NCBI GenBank assembly: GCA_020027415.1
Contig: JAHRAW010000101.1
Location: 1-23,685 of the forward strand
DNA length: 23,685 bases
Reading direction: 5' to 3'
Origin: Gammaproteobacteria bacterium
GTDB taxonomy: Bacteria > Pseudomonadota > Gammaproteobacteria > Arenicellales > Poriferihabitantaceae
The notes under the pieces were generated by a model. It was not told the origin of the DNA and did no database searches. It worked only from the letters and a program-made list of their open reading frames with translations. Both the position numbers and the translations under genes were made by a program. Below are positions 22,631 through 23,685 of this stretch, piece after piece. The stretch's first letter is position 1. Each line of letters starts with the position of its first letter.

Positions 22631-23292
22631 TAGTTCGCCTCCGTTGGGCTGGTGGATTTAGTGGTTGGCGACGCGGCGGCGGTCGCCTTGTCGGAGTCGG
22701 CGATTGCCTTGTCAGAATCGGCGATTGCCTTGTCAGAATCGGCGGACGCCTCAGCGGAATCGGCGGCGGGCGGCGACTCGGCTTCGCTTGCCTGCGCTTC
22801 ACCACTTTCTGCGCCGCTTACCGGCGCGGCGTCTTGTTCGGCTTGCGCTTGTTGTTCAGCTTGCGCTTGTTGTTCAGCTTTGGCTTGTTGTTCGGCTTTG
22901 GCTTGCCGTTCGGCTTGTTGCGCGGCTTTGGCTTCTTGCTCGGCTTGGTAGCGGTCTTCCTCGGCCTTCGCTTGCGCCATTGCCGATTGCTCGGTAATCG
23001 CTTGGTCGCGCCGAATCACTAAACTGCGGATAATCAAATCATTGAACTTGAAGTTTTTCTCCAGTTCCCGCAACTGCGACAAACCGCATTCCACATTCAA
23101 CATCACATAATGCGCCTTGTGAACTTGATTAATCATATAAGCCAAGCGGCGGCGCCCCCAATCCTCAGCGCGATGCACCAGCCCGCCCTCGGCGACCACC
23201 ATCTCGCGATACCGTTCAGTCATCGCCGGCACTTGCTCGCTCTGGTTCGGATGCACCAGCAGCACGATTTCATAGTGTCTGTTTAGTTTCAT
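22630..23292 (-). CDS. rpsF: Small-subunit ribosomal protein S6 with long repetitive C-terminal extension
   Basis: S6 pairs with S18 in the 30S platform. Residues 1-95 form a normal S6 core (MKLNRHYEIVLLVHPNQSEQ, then AEDWGRRRLAYMINQVHKAHY and NDLIIRSLVIRRD). The protein continues to 220 residues, against about 131-135 in E. coli. The extension starts with a Gln/Ala/Glu/Lys-rich helix, likely coiled coil (about 105-155), built from four 18-nt repeats. An acidic Ser/Ala/Asp tail with three 21-nt repeats follows. A strong GGGGAG site precedes the ATG. It is the first gene of the operon. The extension is read through cleanly in frame and ends at the rpsR start, so it is not an artefact of a lost stop. 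Confidence 0.95.
   Translation of the reverse strand: MKLNRHYEIVLLVHPNQSEQVPAMTERYREMVVAEGGLVHRAEDWGRRRLAYMINQVHKAHYVMLNVECGLSQLRELEKNFKFNDLIIRSLVIRRDQAITEQSAMAQAKAEEDRYQAEQEAKAAQQAERQAKAEQQAKAEQQAQAEQQAQAEQDAAPVSGAESGEAQASEAESPPAADSAEASADSDKAIADSDKAIADSDKATAAASPTTKSTSPTEAN
22685..22747 (-). repeat. 21-nt tandem repeat (three copies) in the rpsF tail
   Basis: Units start at 22685, 22706 and 22727. The last two are nearly identical and the first has a few changes. They encode repeated Ile-Ala-Asp-Ser-Asp-Lys-Ala units. Confidence 0.85.
22837..22908 (-). repeat. 18-nt tandem repeat (four copies) in the rpsF extension
   Basis: Units start at 22837, 22855, 22873 and 22891, for example TTCAGCTTGCGCTTGTTG on the plus strand. 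They encode Gln-Gln-Ala-(Lys/Gln)-Ala-Glu repeats, consistent with a helical or coiled-coil rod. Confidence 0.85.
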
Positions 23293-23340
23293 GGATTCTC
23301 CCCATGGGTGATATCTTCCTGCGGCGGCGCGAAATTAACT

Positions 23341-23383
23341 TTCACGCCAACCCGTCGGTGAAGAAAGGAGTTGCCTCTCGGCA
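23341..23383 (-). promoter_or_regulatory. Possible S6:S18 autoregulatory structure in the rpsF leader
   Basis: On the minus strand TGCCGAGAGGCA (23383-23372) folds as a four-pair stem with a GAGA loop. Then 23362-23341 folds as TTCA-CCGA/TTGG-TGAA, with a CGGG loop and a two-base CG bulge. Many bacterial rpsF leaders carry a hairpin with a CCG-containing bulge bound by S6:S18. This may be a version of it, but the match is by eye only. Confidence 0.3.
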
Positions 23384-23403
23384 GTGGAATATACAGACCA
23401 CGA

Positions 23404-23431
23404 AGTATACTTGAATTAAACGCCAACGCAA
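23404..23431 (-). promoter_or_regulatory. Promoter of the rpsF operon
   Basis: On the minus strand TTGCGT (23431-23426) and TATACT (23409-23404) are 16 bases apart. The -10 matches consensus at five of six positions. Transcription would start near 23397. This is the best promoter in the window by sequence. Confidence 0.6.
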
Positions 23432-23474
23432 AGCAAAAACAGGATTAGCGGTAAATTCCAGTAGCCCCAGATTC

Positions 23475-23614
23475 GTCATTCCCGCAGCCCCTCGCTTAAA
23501 ACCTGCGGGGTAGGCTTTTAATCTGGAAGCCAACTGGATAACGCGGGAATCTACGCCCAAATACACACCACGATGGTGCCTGGGGATTCCCGCTTAAAAG
23601 ATCGCGGGAATGAC
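23475..23614. repeat. Palindrome-ended intergenic repeat element, copy B
   Basis: This 140-base element has perfect 11-bp inverted ends: GTCATTCCCGC at 23475-23485 and GCGGGAATGAC at 23604-23614. Its 56-nt core (23546-23601) matches copy A in the opposite orientation with five differences. No coding frame of any quality is inside. Its size, inverted ends, lack of a transposase and intergenic site suggest a MITE-like or REP-like family. It lies just upstream of the rpsF promoter. Confidence 0.88.
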
Positions 23615-23685
23615 GGCTGGGGCGGTGAGTTGCCGTTCTTATAACGGCACTCCCCAAAAAAAGCGCACTCCCCTATTTGAGAAGC

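Larger units (their letters stand above)
23293..23474 (-). other. Leader region of the rpsF operon
   Basis: About 105 bases lie between the probable transcription start (near 23397) and the rpsF ATG. The leader holds a GAGA-loop hairpin, a second stem-loop and the ribosome binding site. Upstream of the promoter are about 40 AT-richer bases before repeat copy B. No small gene is convincing here. Confidence 0.5.

Noticed and set aside
22685..22908. CRISPR-like regular repeats
   Set aside because: The units are directly adjacent without spacers, lie in frame inside rpsF and encode a low-complexity tail.

Overview
The window looks like chromosomal DNA of a GC-rich Gram-negative proteobacterium, most likely a gammaproteobacterium. 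The evidence is the order rpsF-rpsR-rplI-dnaB-alr-radA, a complete System I cytochrome c maturation operon with separate ccmH and ccmI, and dapD of the succinylase lysine/diaminopimelate route. Genus cannot be named from sequence alone. Almost all genes are housekeeping or transport; no phage, transposase, tRNA, rRNA or CRISPR array was seen.

Layout. 1-157: 5' end of a secreted-protein gene on the minus strand, cut by the window edge. 158-636: long AT-richer spacer with a promoter and TAAGT repeats. 637-6082: a branched-chain amino-acid-type (Liv/HAAT) ABC importer, with the binding protein on the plus strand converging on a minus-strand operon livGF(fused)-livH-livM. 6318-7487: DNA polymerase IV (dinB, minus). 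7789-14710: ccmA-B-C-D-E-F-G-H-I, tightly coupled and on the plus strand. 14804-16257: a minus-strand M23 endopeptidase gene whose 3' end overlaps a bactofilin gene by 97 nt. 16565-17404: dapD (plus). 17405-17684: inverted-repeat element. 17685-23292: minus-strand operon rpsF-rpsR-rplI-dnaB-alr-radA. 23293-23685: its leader and promoter, plus a second copy of the inverted-repeat element.

How the genes work together. The Liv proteins form a periplasmic-binding-protein importer with an unusual two-domain ATPase. CcmABCD load heme onto CcmE, CcmG and CcmH keep apocytochrome cysteines reduced, and CcmF/H/I attach the heme. The M23 peptidase and bactofilin form a cell-wall/cell-shape module. S6, S18, L9, DnaB, Alr and RadA join translation, replication, wall precursor synthesis and recombination in one transcription unit.

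What stands out is small-scale structure rather than a new gene system. Short tandem duplications (6-27 nt units) recur at gene boundaries and in protein tails throughout the window. A palindrome-ended repeat occurs twice. S6 and L9 both carry repeat-built low-complexity tails. I see no clear undescribed multi-gene system here.
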